DNA of 64,000 bases, taken from an uncultured Clostridia bacterium (GTDB taxonomy: Bacteria > Bacillota > Clostridia > TANB77 > CAG-508). The position numbers and the translations under genes were made by a program. Positions 32,977 to 41,672 of the stretch are shown in pieces (within the stretch, counting starts at the first letter, position 1; each line of letters begins with the position of its first letter). The notes under the pieces are model-generated. The model was not told the DNA's origin and made no database searches. It saw only the letters and a program-made list of their open reading frames with translations. The stretch covers positions 21,520-85,519 of the forward strand of contig CALXCF010000006.1 of assembly GCA_944386755.1 (NCBI GenBank), in the 5' to 3' direction.

Positions 32977-33393
32977 ATGGATAGAAAAGTAACATTAAAA
33001 ATCCACGATGAAATAAAAAATAGTGGAAATTTAGATAAAGATTATGTAGTAGAATTAGTAAAGGCGTTAGATGATAGACCAGATATAGATAAATTAGTAG
33101 AACAACATTATAAATCAAAAGCAGATAGAATAATATCTAGTTTTAAAGACCAAAATGGAATAAGAGATTGTTTTGCAATAAGAGATAGTAGCAACAATAC
33201 AAAGTATATAGACATTTCAAGACCTGATTTGTTAACTAAAAGTCAAATAGAAGAAGTACAGACTAAACAAGAAAAGCTTAAAAGAAAAAAGGAAGAAGTA
33301 CTACTAAAAGTAAATATGGCAGTTCAAGTTAAGAATGGACAAGTTAAATTAGAAGATTATGAAAAAACATTAAGAAAAGAATTAAAAGCATAA
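32977..33393 (+). CDS. hypothetical phage protein (138 aa)
   Basis: Starts 1 nt after the previous stop with AAGGAGG inside that gene. Acidic/basic helical protein with KYIDISRPDLLTKSQIEEVQ in the middle. Last gene of the second-switch transcript. Confidence 0.62.
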   Translation: MDRKVTLKIHDEIKNSGNLDKDYVVELVKALDDRPDIDKLVEQHYKSKADRIISSFKDQNGIRDCFAIRDSSNNTKYIDISRPDLLTKSQIEEVQTKQEKLKRKKEEVLLKVNMAVQVKNGQVKLEDYEKTLRKELKA

Positions 33394-33405
33394 TAAAAAT
33401 AGATT

Positions 33406-33432
33406 AAAGGGCAGTCTAACGAGGCTGTCTTT
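33406..33432 (+). terminator. weak hairpin ending the accessory cassette
   Basis: AAAGGGCAG and CTGTCTTT pair with one bulged G, followed by TTAAAG. It probably reduces read-through into the distal tail genes. Confidence 0.45.
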
Positions 33433-33464
33433 TAAAGTGTTTTTATTGTTAGAAAGGAAATAAT

Positions 33465-34319
33465 ATGGTTAGAGAGTTTAAACTAATAAATGAAAAAGGT
33501 CAAGAATATTCTTTAATGGATTTATATAATTATTGTTTTTTGAGTGACCCAAGTGGATTAGGATATTCTTATTCAACAGAATACCAGCAACTAGGTAACA
33601 CATTCTTAACTAATTTAAGAAAAATGGAACAAGGTCAAATATCAGGAACAGCTAATTTTAGTAGCTATGATAATTATAGAAAATTAATAGACTTCGTAGA
33701 AAACTCTGAACAACTAAGATTTGCATACAAGATACCGTACTATACAGGAGCTAAAGAATACTTTAAAGATGTTCAAATTCAAAACATAACAAAAACACAA
33801 AAACAAACAGACGGAATATTAAAAGAGACAATCACATTTGATTGTCTTTCTTTATGGTACGAAGAAAATACAATAGAATACACAATAGAACCAATGGAGA
33901 ATGAACTTCGATGGGATTTTTATTGGGATAGTTACTTTAATGATAATAACTCAACAAATATAAAATATTTAAACAGTGGACAAGTAGAAGCACCAATCGA
34001 GGTTGAAATTAATGGAGCAGTATCAAACCCAAAAATTGAGCTATTTATTGAAGGAATCTTATATCAAACAGTATCAATAAATACTAATATTTTGGAATAT
34101 GAAAAATTAATTTATAACAGTAGAGAAAATCAATTTGAAATTTCAAGAATAAAAACAGACGGCACAAAAGAAAAGCTATTTAAATGGGGAGTTATAAATT
34201 TTGAAGATGATATTGTAGTTCGTATTCCGAAGAATAAATCTTGCGAAATTAGATTAAGTGCTGACAACACAATTACAAGTGCAAAACTAACTATCTTACC
34301 TCAGTACAAATGTGTGTAG
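33465..34319 (+). CDS. distal tail protein (Dit-like)
   Basis: 284 residues, beginning VREFKLINEKGQEYSLMD, the usual start of siphovirus distal tail proteins, with a beta-rich C-terminal domain. It forms the hub between tail tube and baseplate. It should follow the tape measure directly; here 3.7 kb of accessory DNA separates them. Confidence 0.82.
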   Translation: MVREFKLINEKGQEYSLMDLYNYCFLSDPSGLGYSYSTEYQQLGNTFLTNLRKMEQGQISGTANFSSYDNYRKLIDFVENSEQLRFAYKIPYYTGAKEYFKDVQIQNITKTQKQTDGILKETITFDCLSLWYEENTIEYTIEPMENELRWDFYWDSYFNDNNSTNIKYLNSGQVEAPIEVEINGAVSNPKIELFIEGILYQTVSINTNILEYEKLIYNSRENQFEISRIKTDGTKEKLFKWGVINFEDDIVVRIPKNKSCEIRLSADNTITSAKLTILPQYKCV

Positions 34320-34330
34320 GAGGTGCTTAG

Positions 34331-35551
34331 ATGAATGAATTGACAATAACTTTTAACAATGAAGATTATACACTAATCTACAATAAACAAACAGAATATT
34401 ATGAAATAGAACTGACAGCACCTCAAACAGGTGGAATATATGAGGTGGAAGCTAATTTTACGGATTTATTTAATAATGAATATGAAAATTCACAAGTAAT
34501 TCAAGTTTTAGCAATTCAAAAAATCGAATTAGACATGACAAAGATGTTTATGTGGATTTTTGATTATAAAGACTTCTCTATTAAAGATATAGTAGAAATA
34601 GCAGATTATGAAATTACGATAGACGAAGAAACAAACGCAAATTCAACTATTAGAGTTTTGAAAGACACAGGAGCAAAAGCAAGAGATATAGTTGCAGTTA
34701 AGAAAAATAATGAAACTGTCTACTGGGGGATAATTAACGAAGTTTCTAATAATGACGGAGAACAACTATATGAATATACTACAAAATACATAACAAATAT
34801 GTTTAATCAAGATGTAATCTTAGAAAACGAAGAATTAATAAAAACAACAGGGGTTGAAGATTTTATAGCAAATGCAATTACAAATAATTTTATAGAAAAT
34901 GAAGATACGTTCTTGAATAAAACATATCTTCAACTAAATGTAAAAACACATACAACAAAACAAACGACAGTATCTAATGTTCAGGACGGAATTTACAATT
35001 TACATACTTGGATGACAAACTGCACACAAAACTACAATATTGTATATGATTTTTCTATTTTAAACGGAAAACTCGTAATTACAATAGAAGTACAAGAAAC
35101 AGAAAAAGAATTAATAGATGTAAATGCGCAGGCAATATCGAATTACAGTGAAGTGTTTGAAACAGATGTAGTTGCTAAAGTAACAGTATTAACAAGCACA
35201 GGTCAATATAATTTATATTTATTAAACGATAGGACAACAACAACAGATATGAACAACGAAAATAGAGCAGATGGAACAGTAGAAACGGTCTACACAGAAA
35301 ATATGGAAGATGCAAATCAGAAAGCATTAGATGTTATGAAAAGTAATAGTTATAATCATAACATCACTTTTAGTTTAGCAGATAAATATATAAAAATTGG
35401 TACACCAATCGCAATAAAAACTAAGAAATCTATTATTTTAGATACTTATATTTCAGCAATAAAATTTACTCAAGCAAAATTTTTTGAATACACTTGCGGA
35501 AATATAAGAGTTAAGTTTATCGATAAATTATTAAAAGAAAGGAAAAATTGA
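34331..35551 (+). CDS. tail-associated baseplate hub protein
   Basis: The 406-residue beta-rich protein includes the hub-like segment DMTKMFMWIFDYKDFSIKDI, ADYEITIDEETNANS, and HTWMTNCTQNYNIVYDF, as in gp37/Tal-like proteins. No peptidoglycan hydrolase domain is visible. Confidence 0.78.
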   Translation: MNELTITFNNEDYTLIYNKQTEYYEIELTAPQTGGIYEVEANFTDLFNNEYENSQVIQVLAIQKIELDMTKMFMWIFDYKDFSIKDIVEIADYEITIDEETNANSTIRVLKDTGAKARDIVAVKKNNETVYWGIINEVSNNDGEQLYEYTTKYITNMFNQDVILENEELIKTTGVEDFIANAITNNFIENEDTFLNKTYLQLNVKTHTTKQTTVSNVQDGIYNLHTWMTNCTQNYNIVYDFSILNGKLVITIEVQETEKELIDVNAQAISNYSEVFETDVVAKVTVLTSTGQYNLYLLNDRTTTTDMNNENRADGTVETVYTENMEDANQKALDVMKSNSYNHNITFSLADKYIKIGTPIAIKTKKSIILDTYISAIKFTQAKFFEYTCGNIRVKFIDKLLKERKN

Positions 35552-35552
35552 T

Positions 35553-36431
35553 ATGGTAAAAGGAGAAACATTTAATCTACAAGTATTTGAAAGTGAAGCA
35601 TTTAGACATTTTATAAATGTATTTACTAATAAACAATCTGGTATTACTTCAGGTTGTGAAGTAACAAAAGACTCACAAAATATAACAATTGGACAAGGTT
35701 ATTTCTTTATTCAAGGAGGTTTGCTAAGAGAAACAACAGGAACAGCTAATGAAATACCAAGCGATGCAGGATATTATAAGTTAGTATATGAAATAGATTT
35801 ATCTAAAACAAACACAAAGGACCAGTTTAATCAAGGAAGTTATAAATATGTAAAATCTTTAGGTAGTTATCCAGATTTAACACAAGAAGATTTAGATAAT
35901 GGTGGAACGATATACCAGTTGCCCTTTGCACAATTTAGAATTACAGAGCAAGGACTTCAAGATTTTAAAGATATAAGATCAATTGTTGATTATGGAATAT
36001 ACATAAATCAAAATGAAAGAAGTTCAATTTGTGCTTATAAGGCATCAAATCAAAACATAGCGCAAGGAACAGGAATTAAATTTGCTTTAGACTCTGCAGA
36101 TTTTGATGGAAATTATTTTGATATAACAAGCAATAACGAAATTAAAGTACTGAAAGACTGTAGAGCTAAAATAAGTTCAAAACTCTTTGTTGATAGAAGT
36201 GGTGGAGTTGGTTATGTAATGACTATAATATATAAAAACAATAATGCTTTATCAAGAAGTTTGGAAGAAATTTCTGGCGAATATTATACTAATTGTAACG
36301 ATGCTGGTGTTGTGTGTGACTTAAAAGCTAATGATTTGATAACCATGACAATCGATTATGCTTCTGATACAGGGAATCCATACGTAAGAAGTGGAAAAGA
36401 GAACAGCAATATAACAATATTTGTAGTTTAG
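35553..36431 (+). CDS. baseplate/receptor-binding protein
   Basis: 292 residues. N-terminal part (FNLQVFESEAFRHF; SGCEVTKDSQNITIGQGYFFIQGG) matches upper baseplate proteins; the C-terminal 130 residues look like a C1q/TNF-type jelly roll (KVLKDCRAKISSKLFVDRSG), often used for glycan binding. Probable host-recognition component. Confidence 0.72.
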   Translation: MVKGETFNLQVFESEAFRHFINVFTNKQSGITSGCEVTKDSQNITIGQGYFFIQGGLLRETTGTANEIPSDAGYYKLVYEIDLSKTNTKDQFNQGSYKYVKSLGSYPDLTQEDLDNGGTIYQLPFAQFRITEQGLQDFKDIRSIVDYGIYINQNERSSICAYKASNQNIAQGTGIKFALDSADFDGNYFDITSNNEIKVLKDCRAKISSKLFVDRSGGVGYVMTIIYKNNNALSRSLEEISGEYYTNCNDAGVVCDLKANDLITMTIDYASDTGNPYVRSGKENSNITIFVV

Positions 36432-36440
36432 GAGTTTAAA

Positions 36441-36608
36441 ATGGAAAATAAAATAGTAGAAATCATAACAGAGCCAAACAAAGTTTATGTTGGTTCTGTT
36501 TTTAAATTAAAAATAAAAGCTATAAGATATGCAACTTATGAAGAACTTAAGCCTAAGACGTACAACGAAGTTAAATCATTTAGTTATAAAGAATTAGGAG
36601 GAATGTAA
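36441..36608 (+). CDS. small baseplate-region protein (55 aa)
   Basis: 55-codon frame after TAGGAG. IVEIITEPNKVYVGSVFKLKI is beta-rich, then YEELKPKTYNEVKSFSYKEL, a repeated YxELK-like pattern seen in short proteins between tail fibre genes of Clostridia phages. Confidence 0.65.
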   Translation: MENKIVEIITEPNKVYVGSVFKLKIKAIRYATYEELKPKTYNEVKSFSYKELGGM

Positions 36609-36609
36609 A

Positions 36610-38601
36610 ATGGCAACTACAACAAACGGAATTTATTATCCAAATGATTATAATGCTGCAGCAGATATACCATCTGATCTAAAAACAATGGCTGAAAGTA
36701 TTGATAAAAATATCCAAGACAATAAATACAACGACACAAAAATAAAACAAAACATAACAGACCTACAAACCAAAAATACAGACCAAGACGAAAAAATAGA
36801 AACAATAGAAACTGAGCAATTAACTCAAAACGACTTATTACAACGAACACAAAGTGCATTAATAAATATAACAACAGAAAAATCTAGTAATATAAATGTA
36901 AAAGACTCAAGTAATTTAAATGCTAAAATCGGTGTGTTTGGGACAAGTTCACAAGAAACAAGAAGTGGAAAAAACAAGTTTGATATAAACAAATTAAATG
37001 ATATAAGCCAAATTACTGAAAAAGATAGCACAACAGGAACATTTACGTTATCAAACGCATGGGTAACTCAAATTCTATCAAATAAAAATATAATAAAAGA
37101 CATAAAACCATCAACACAATACAAGTGTGTAGCAGATGTAACATTGCTAGCAAAACCAGATAATATAAAGAGCGGAACAAATCATAATATTCTTCTATGC
37201 TTATACAATGGAACAAATCAAATTTCTATATGTAATACGAACGATGCAAATGAAAAAAATAATTGGACATTAAACGAAACTAAAAAAATGACTAGAACAT
37301 TTACAACACCCGAAGATTTAACAAGTTATAGAATGATTGGATATACATATTATACAGATGAAGACAAACCAGAAGGCTCATTCAAATTCGAAAACATAAT
37401 GATATTAGAAGCAACAGAAGAAGATGAAACTTTTGAAGAAGCAGGCGAAACACCATCTCCAGAAATTCCTTCTGAAATTAAAAATGTTACAGGAGATATA
37501 AACGTAATAACTACTAATGAAAATTTAGCAGTTGCTGATTGGGCTGAAAGATTTGTAAACGTTGTAAACAACAACTCTAAAGCCAGGTTGGAAGAAACAG
37601 ACGGAAGAAAATGCTTATTTTATAATGCAGATGCAGGTTATCAAAACGATGATGCATACTTTTTCAAATATATTTTCAAAAAGAATACTAGATATGTAAT
37701 AAGTTTCTATATAAAACCAAGCACAATGCAAGGAAATTTCGCTATTAAATACACAGACGGTTCGATGGGAAGTGTACAAAATTTAATAGCAGGAGAATGG
37801 CAAAAAGTAGTAATATATACAAAGACAAATGCAACAGTTGAAGAGGTTTGTGTACAATATTTATCTGGTAATTGTCGTATAGATTTAGATACTATACAAA
37901 TAACAGAAGGAACAACAGAGAAAGAATACATAAAAAATCAAGGTCAAACAATAACATTTCCACTCCAAGAAGGACAAAGGTTAGCAGATGGAGACAAATT
38001 AGCAGATGACGGAATACATCATAAGAGAAAACAAATAACAATAACAGAAGATATGTTAATACAAGGAATTGTAACTACTTATACAAATTTAGATTATATC
38101 AGGATTAAAAAACCAACTGACTTTGCTGGTTATAATAATCCGAAAGCTAACATATCATTAATAAGTTTTGCAAAAGAATTTACAGATTGGACTTTTGATA
38201 GTGCTAATTACATAAACAAATACACATGTCGTCTACAATATGCACATTTCATGCTTGGAATAGAAAAAGGAACAACGTACGCAGAAATAAAAGATAAATT
38301 AATTGGACAAACAATTGAGTACGAACTTGCAGAAGAAGAAATCGAACCATACACACCAGCACAACAAGAAGCATATAACAAACTACAAAATGTATTATCT
38401 TATAAAACAGTAACAAATGTATTCACTGATACAGCATTACTAGAGTTTAAATATGTTGCAGATACTGAAACTTGGGTTATAAACGAAATAAAACCACTAA
38501 AAGAACAAATAAGTACAATAAATGAATTGTTAAGTACAACAGGAACAAGTGCTTTACTATTAGACAATATGCAAACTGATTTAGAAAGTGAGGTGATATA
38601 A
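36610..38601 (+). CDS. tail fibre with carbohydrate-binding-like domains
   Basis: 663 residues. The N-terminus (TNGIYYPNDYNAAADIPSDLKTMAESID) attaches to the baseplate and is followed by a coiled coil (about 35-85). Two beta-sandwich regions resembling CBM-type modules follow (about 125-290 with NKFDINKL; about 305-440 with AYFFKYIFKKNTRYVISFYI). Probable cell-surface glycan binding. Confidence 0.78.
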   Translation: MATTTNGIYYPNDYNAAADIPSDLKTMAESIDKNIQDNKYNDTKIKQNITDLQTKNTDQDEKIETIETEQLTQNDLLQRTQSALINITTEKSSNINVKDSSNLNAKIGVFGTSSQETRSGKNKFDINKLNDISQITEKDSTTGTFTLSNAWVTQILSNKNIIKDIKPSTQYKCVADVTLLAKPDNIKSGTNHNILLCLYNGTNQISICNTNDANEKNNWTLNETKKMTRTFTTPEDLTSYRMIGYTYYTDEDKPEGSFKFENIMILEATEEDETFEEAGETPSPEIPSEIKNVTGDINVITTNENLAVADWAERFVNVVNNNSKARLEETDGRKCLFYNADAGYQNDDAYFFKYIFKKNTRYVISFYIKPSTMQGNFAIKYTDGSMGSVQNLIAGEWQKVVIYTKTNATVEEVCVQYLSGNCRIDLDTIQITEGTTEKEYIKNQGQTITFPLQEGQRLADGDKLADDGIHHKRKQITITEDMLIQGIVTTYTNLDYIRIKKPTDFAGYNNPKANISLISFAKEFTDWTFDSANYINKYTCRLQYAHFMLGIEKGTTYAEIKDKLIGQTIEYELAEEEIEPYTPAQQEAYNKLQNVLSYKTVTNVFTDTALLEFKYVADTETWVINEIKPLKEQISTINELLSTTGTSALLLDNMQTDLESEVI

Positions 38602-38602
38602 A

Positions 38603-38806
38603 ATGAATATAGCAACATTATTAGAAAATCTAATCACAAAGAAATTTTACGAAAATAAAGAAGAAATACAAAATAAGTTAGATGTATTCTACGCAATGAG
38701 TAAAATAAGTGATGAAGAATACACAAATTTAACTTTAAAAGTTGAAGATGTTTACAAAGTAGAAGAAGAAGTAACAGAAGTTACAGAAGATACAGAGGAG
38801 GGCTAG
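38603..38806 (+). CDS. small XkdX-like protein (67 aa)
   Basis: ITKKFYENKEEIQNKLDVFYAMSKISDEEYTNL resembles the short proteins between fibre and lysis genes in Firmicutes phages. Very acidic tail. Starts 1 nt after the fibre stop. Confidence 0.65.
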   Translation: MNIATLLENLITKKFYENKEEIQNKLDVFYAMSKISDEEYTNLTLKVEDVYKVEEEVTEVTEDTEEG

Positions 38807-38807
38807 T

Positions 38808-39239
38808 ATGCAAGATTCACAATTTTTAGAAAGACTTGTAGCTGTAGAAGAAAGAAGTAAGTCTAATACTAAAAGATTAGATGAAGTAGAAGGAAGAATG
38901 GATGAAAATGAAAGAATTTTGAATAATGTGGACAAGTCACTTTCTGTAACAGTAGAACAAATAAAGAATATAGCAGAAGATTTAAAAACAACAAGTATTA
39001 ACTTTAAAGAAGCTATAATGAGAAGTAATACAGCAAATAGTAAAGAGACAGAGATATTAAAGGAAAAGTACAACGAACTAGAAAAGAAATATGAAAAATT
39101 AGATACTAAAATTGAACAAGAAACAATAGGAAAAGATGCTGAAAATTGGAGAAATTCAAAAAGCAAAGTAATATCATGGATTATTACAGCTATTTTGACA
39201 ATAATAGCAGGAGTACTAGGAATATCAAAATTTTTATAA
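38808..39239 (+). CDS. XhlA-like coiled-coil membrane protein
   Basis: 143 residues: long coiled coil (about 5-110) and one C-terminal membrane helix (VISWIITAILTIIAGVLGI). Topology and position before the holin match haemolysin XhlA-type proteins that assist lysis. Confidence 0.72.
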   Translation: MQDSQFLERLVAVEERSKSNTKRLDEVEGRMDENERILNNVDKSLSVTVEQIKNIAEDLKTTSINFKEAIMRSNTANSKETEILKEKYNELEKKYEKLDTKIEQETIGKDAENWRNSKSKVISWIITAILTIIAGVLGISKFL

Positions 39240-39256
39240 AAAAGGAGGGAATGGCT

Positions 39257-39508
39257 ATGGAAATAACAGTAGCAATAATAATAACAGCATTAACTTTAAT
39301 AGCAGGAGAAATAACAAAATTAACAAGTTTAGATAACAAGTACATACCTTTGCAAAACATTATAATTGCAATTATAGCAAGTATAGTATGCATTGCTTTT
39401 AAAGTAGAAGATATGTCTGTTTTAGAAACAATAGTAACATGTATATTTGGAACAATGTCTGCTGGAGGTATAGCAGATTTAAAGAAAATAACTCAAAAGG
39501 AGGAATAA
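39257..39508 (+). CDS. phage holin
   Basis: 83 residues from ATG 39257 (8 nt after AGGAGG; the ATG at 39251 is too close). Two membrane helices (about residues 3-18 and 29-47) and a C-terminal segment rich in Gly ending in charged residues. Located before the amidase, so it should form the membrane lesions for endolysin release. Confidence 0.8.
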   Translation: MEITVAIIITALTLIAGEITKLTSLDNKYIPLQNIIIAIIASIVCIAFKVEDMSVLETIVTCIFGTMSAGGIADLKKITQKEE

Positions 39509-39510
39509 TT

Positions 39511-39630
39511 ATGGAAGATAATATTTTTGAAGAAACAGTAGAGTTTTCTGAAGAATTATATCAGAAGAATATAGCAGAAAATACATTTGAAGTTGAATAT
39601 GAGGCAGGTGAAGACAATGCAAATAACTAA
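39511..39630 (+). CDS. small acidic protein (39 aa)
   Basis: 39 codons with AAAGGAGGA at the end of the holin gene. Sequence is strongly acidic (EDNIFEETVEFSEELYQ). It overlaps the start of the amidase gene by 14 nt and may mainly serve translational coupling. Confidence 0.5.
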   Translation: MEDNIFEETVEFSEELYQKNIAENTFEVEYEAGEDNANN

Positions 39631-40351
39631 TGTAATATGTCCAAGTTCAAAATATTCTATCAAATGCCCAGATGTAACAACTAAAGATGGAATATGCGTA
39701 CATAATACAGCAAATGATGCAAGTGCTATGAGTGAAATTTCATATATGATAGGGAATAACAATAAAGTTTCATTTCATGCAGCAATAGATGATGAGAGAG
39801 TTGTAACAGGATTACCTTTTGATAGAAGTTGTTATGCTGCAGGAGATGGAAGATATGGAAGTGGAAATGCACATAAAATTAATATAGAAATTTGTTACTC
39901 TAAATCTGGTGGAGAACGTTTTGAAGAAGCTGAAAATTTAGCAGCATGTTATATAGCATATTTATTAAAACAGTATGGTTGGGGCATAGAAAAAGTTTCC
40001 AAACATCAAGATTATAGTGGGAAATATTGCCCTCATAGAACGCTAGATATGGGGTGGGAGAGATTCCTAAATAAAATAAGAGAACAATTAGGATTACAAA
40101 CACAGCCGATAGAAAATAATAAAGATTATAGTGGAGGAAGTGATGAAGAAGTGAGAAAGTACGTAAATGGAAGCACAATAGAGAATATATACGCAGATAC
40201 ATCTTTGACTAAGAAAATAGGATATTTAAATCCAAGAGAAGAATGTGACTGTTTTGGGATTTTTGAAAATAGACCTATGGTAAGATATAAAGTAGATGGT
40301 TCTAATAACTATAAAATAGGCTTTGCTAAATGGACAGGTGGAGTGAAATAA
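39617..40351 (+). CDS. N-acetylmuramoyl-L-alanine amidase (endolysin)
   Basis: 244 residues from ATG 39617 with CAGGTG upstream. Amidase_2 domain (residues about 20-160): zinc ligands His29 (VHNTAND) and the His residues of KHQDYSGKYCPHRT, Glu in INIEICYS. The C-terminal 70 residues form a wall-binding SH3-like domain. It cleaves the amide bond between N-acetylmuramic acid and L-Ala at lysis. Confidence 0.92.
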   Translation: MQITNVICPSSKYSIKCPDVTTKDGICVHNTANDASAMSEISYMIGNNNKVSFHAAIDDERVVTGLPFDRSCYAAGDGRYGSGNAHKINIEICYSKSGGERFEEAENLAACYIAYLLKQYGWGIEKVSKHQDYSGKYCPHRTLDMGWERFLNKIREQLGLQTQPIENNKDYSGGSDEEVRKYVNGSTIENIYADTSLTKKIGYLNPREECDCFGIFENRPMVRYKVDGSNNYKIGFAKWTGGVK

Positions 40352-40359
40352 AACACAAA

Positions 40360-40396
40360 AGCTAGATTAGATTAATTTCTAGTCTAGCTATTTTTT
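40360..40396 (+). terminator. terminator of the late operon
   Basis: A 12-bp stem with one G-U pair (40360-40371 with 40378-40389), 6-nt loop, followed by ATTTTTT. Confidence 0.88.
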
Positions 40397-40650
40397 GTGC
40401 ATAAAAATAAAGAGAAAAGAAATTATTTATCTTTACTCTTTATTAATCTCATATTAGACAATAATATATTCTATTTTTATTATAATAAACTATTTTTTTA
40501 AATATGTCAATAATTTATATTTAATTCTTCGAAAATAGCTAAAAATCAAGCTATGCAAGTATATTGATTCAAAATAAAAATCCATTAAAATCGAACCTCG
40601 CAAGCCGATATTTTATTGATATTTCAAGAAAAATTAAAGATTTTTTAAAT

Positions 40651-40751
40651 TTGCAATTTTTAGAAATTTGTGCTATAATATTGACAGATAATAAAAGAAA
40701 TGTTACAATTCTTTTACTTTAATATTACATTTTAAAAAACTTTGTAATATT
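40651..40751 (+). promoter_or_regulatory. upstream promoter and inverted repeat before the antisense RNA unit
   Basis: TTGCAA (40651-40656), 17 bp, TATAAT (40674-40679) make a strong promoter. It is followed by a perfect inverted repeat AATATTACA/TGTAATATT (40721-40751) lying just before the second promoter at 40754. No gene is found in 40397-40912. The repeat may be an operator or a hairpin. Confidence 0.6.
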
Positions 40752-40753
40752 TA

Positions 40754-40782
40754 TTGACACATAAGAATAAATTTATTACTAT
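40754..40782 (+). promoter_or_regulatory. promoter of the putative antitoxin RNA
   Basis: TTGACA (40754-40759), 17 bp, TACTAT (40777-40782); start expected near 40789. Confidence 0.68.
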
Positions 40783-40788
40783 AGAATT

Positions 40789-40888
40789 AATAAAAAAGAT
40801 TAAGAGCCGAAGCCCTTAATCGAGAGTTGTTTTTTTAGGAGTTTGAGTTTTATCTCTGGAATTGGGATAAAGCTCAAATTTTCGTTTT
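40789..40888 (+). ncRNA. putative antisense RNA (type I antitoxin)
   Basis: The promoter at 40754 and an intrinsic terminator (13-bp stem 40842-40854 with 40866-40878, then TTTTCGTTTT) define an RNA of about 100 nt. It is complementary to the 3' untranslated part of the leftward peptide mRNA. Convergent overlap of this kind is known for clostridial type I toxin-antitoxin pairs. Expression is inferred from the signals only. Confidence 0.6.
40792..40821 (-). terminator. terminator of the peptide mRNA
   Basis: On the minus strand a 10-bp stem (GATTAAGGGC/GCTCTTAATC, one G-U) with a TTCG tetraloop is followed by TTTTTT. Confidence 0.85.
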
Positions 40889-40912
40889 ACAGATTCATAT
40901 TTAAACGAATAT

Positions 40913-41002
40913 TTACTTTTTGAGCAAATATGTACCAGAAGGCACATTCCGCAAAGCGAAAATACCAACACCTATCAACCATTTAAGAATTAAATCTAGC
41001 AT
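40913..41002 (-). CDS. 29-residue hydrophobic peptide, putative type I toxin
   Basis: ATG at 41002 with a very strong AAGGGGG site. The peptide begins MLDLILKWLIGVGIFAL, a single membrane helix, and ends in YLLKK. Small hydrophobic peptides with basic ends are typical of type I toxins; this one is not recognised as Fst, TxpA or BsrG. The mRNA (about 41143 to 40792) has a 140-nt structured leader, a Shine-Dalgarno that can be sequestered, and a convergent antisense unit at its 3' end. Confidence 0.65.
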   Translation of the reverse strand: MLDLILKWLIGVGIFALRNVPSGTYLLKK

Positions 41003-41055
41003 GGCGTGATATCCCCCTTTCTTCTTTAGTTGCACCAAACAATCAGCGAAAGTCA

Positions 41056-41114
41056 GGTGCATAAAATAATATTTACATAGTTGGACATAGAAGTTAAATA
41101 CTAATCTATGCACC
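41056..41114 (-). promoter_or_regulatory. structured 5' leader of the peptide mRNA
   Basis: GGTGCATA/TATGCACC (41056-41063, 41107-41114) and, inside it, a 9-bp stem (41067-41075 with 41095-41103, one wobble) form an extended hairpin. Separately, CCCCTTTT at the mRNA 5' end (complement of 41121-41128) can pair with the AAAGGGG of the peptide ribosome binding site (complement of 41013-41020). Confidence 0.65.
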
Positions 41115-41149
41115 CAACTCAAAAGGGGTTTCAAAAACAACTTTCTCAT

Positions 41150-41179
41150 ACTATATCAAAAATTATACTACATAGTCAA
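41150..41179 (-). promoter_or_regulatory. promoter of the peptide mRNA
   Basis: On the minus strand TTGACT (41179-41174), 18 bp, TATAGT (41155-41150); start expected near 41143. Confidence 0.68.
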
Positions 41180-41306
41180 TAGCTATTTGACATAATAAAT
41201 GATAAAATGACAAAATTTTTCGACAAATTTCGCACGACAAGATAAATATTAAGTGCTATAATATAAACAAAAGATAAAATAAAATAGATATAATATTATA
41301 ATATAA

Positions 41307-41338
41307 GAAGTTTGCTTTTAGCAAGCTTCTTTTCTTTT
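41307..41338 (+). terminator. terminator-like hairpin before the right accessory genes
   Basis: GAAGTTTGCT (41307-41316) pairs with AGCAAGCTTC (41320-41329; one G-U) across a TTT loop, followed by TTTTCTTTT. A TATAAT lies upstream at 41256, so this may attenuate the transcript of the genes at 41382 and 41662 or end a short RNA. Nothing else is seen in 41180-41381. Confidence 0.68.
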
Positions 41339-41381
41339 GCATAAAAACATAAAAATTGCAAAAACTAAAAACGGTGATCAT

Positions 41382-41672
41382 ATGAATTTTTATAAGAAAA
41401 GTAAAAAAGAATTTAAAAGATATATTAGAGAAAATCCGTACACAACTAAAGAAGAATGGGATAATTATGCACACCGAAACTGCTTAGCTAGTGCATTTAC
41501 ATTAGAATGTCACGAAATAATAGATGAAACACTAAAATTACTGATAATGAGAAGCAAAGATAGATTTGAATTTTTAAAAGAGATTTTTATAATAATTCCT
41601 CCGAAAAGCTTGAAAAAAATTGAAAAATTGTGTAAATTAAGAAACGGTGATACAAAAGAAAATGAAAATTGA
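41382..41672 (+). CDS. hypothetical protein paired with the Spo0E-like gene (96 aa)
   Basis: Starts at ATG 41382 after ACGGTGATC. It contains EEWDNYAHRNCLASAFTLE, which resembles DWTSFAKENNCLSHISLE in the next protein, so the two share a small module. It overlaps the next gene by 11 nt. Function unknown; the pair probably acts together. Confidence 0.68.
   Translation: MNFYKKSKKEFKRYIRENPYTTKEEWDNYAHRNCLASAFTLECHEIIDETLKLLIMRSKDRFEFLKEIFIIIPPKSLKKIEKLCKLRNGDTKENEN

Noticed and set aside
40913-41149. A 78-codon leftward frame enclosing the 29-residue peptide
   Set aside because: Its ATG overlaps the proposed -10 and start site and has no ribosome binding site; the upstream 49 codons lie in a strongly base-paired leader. 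The internal ATG at 41002 has an excellent AAGGGGG site.
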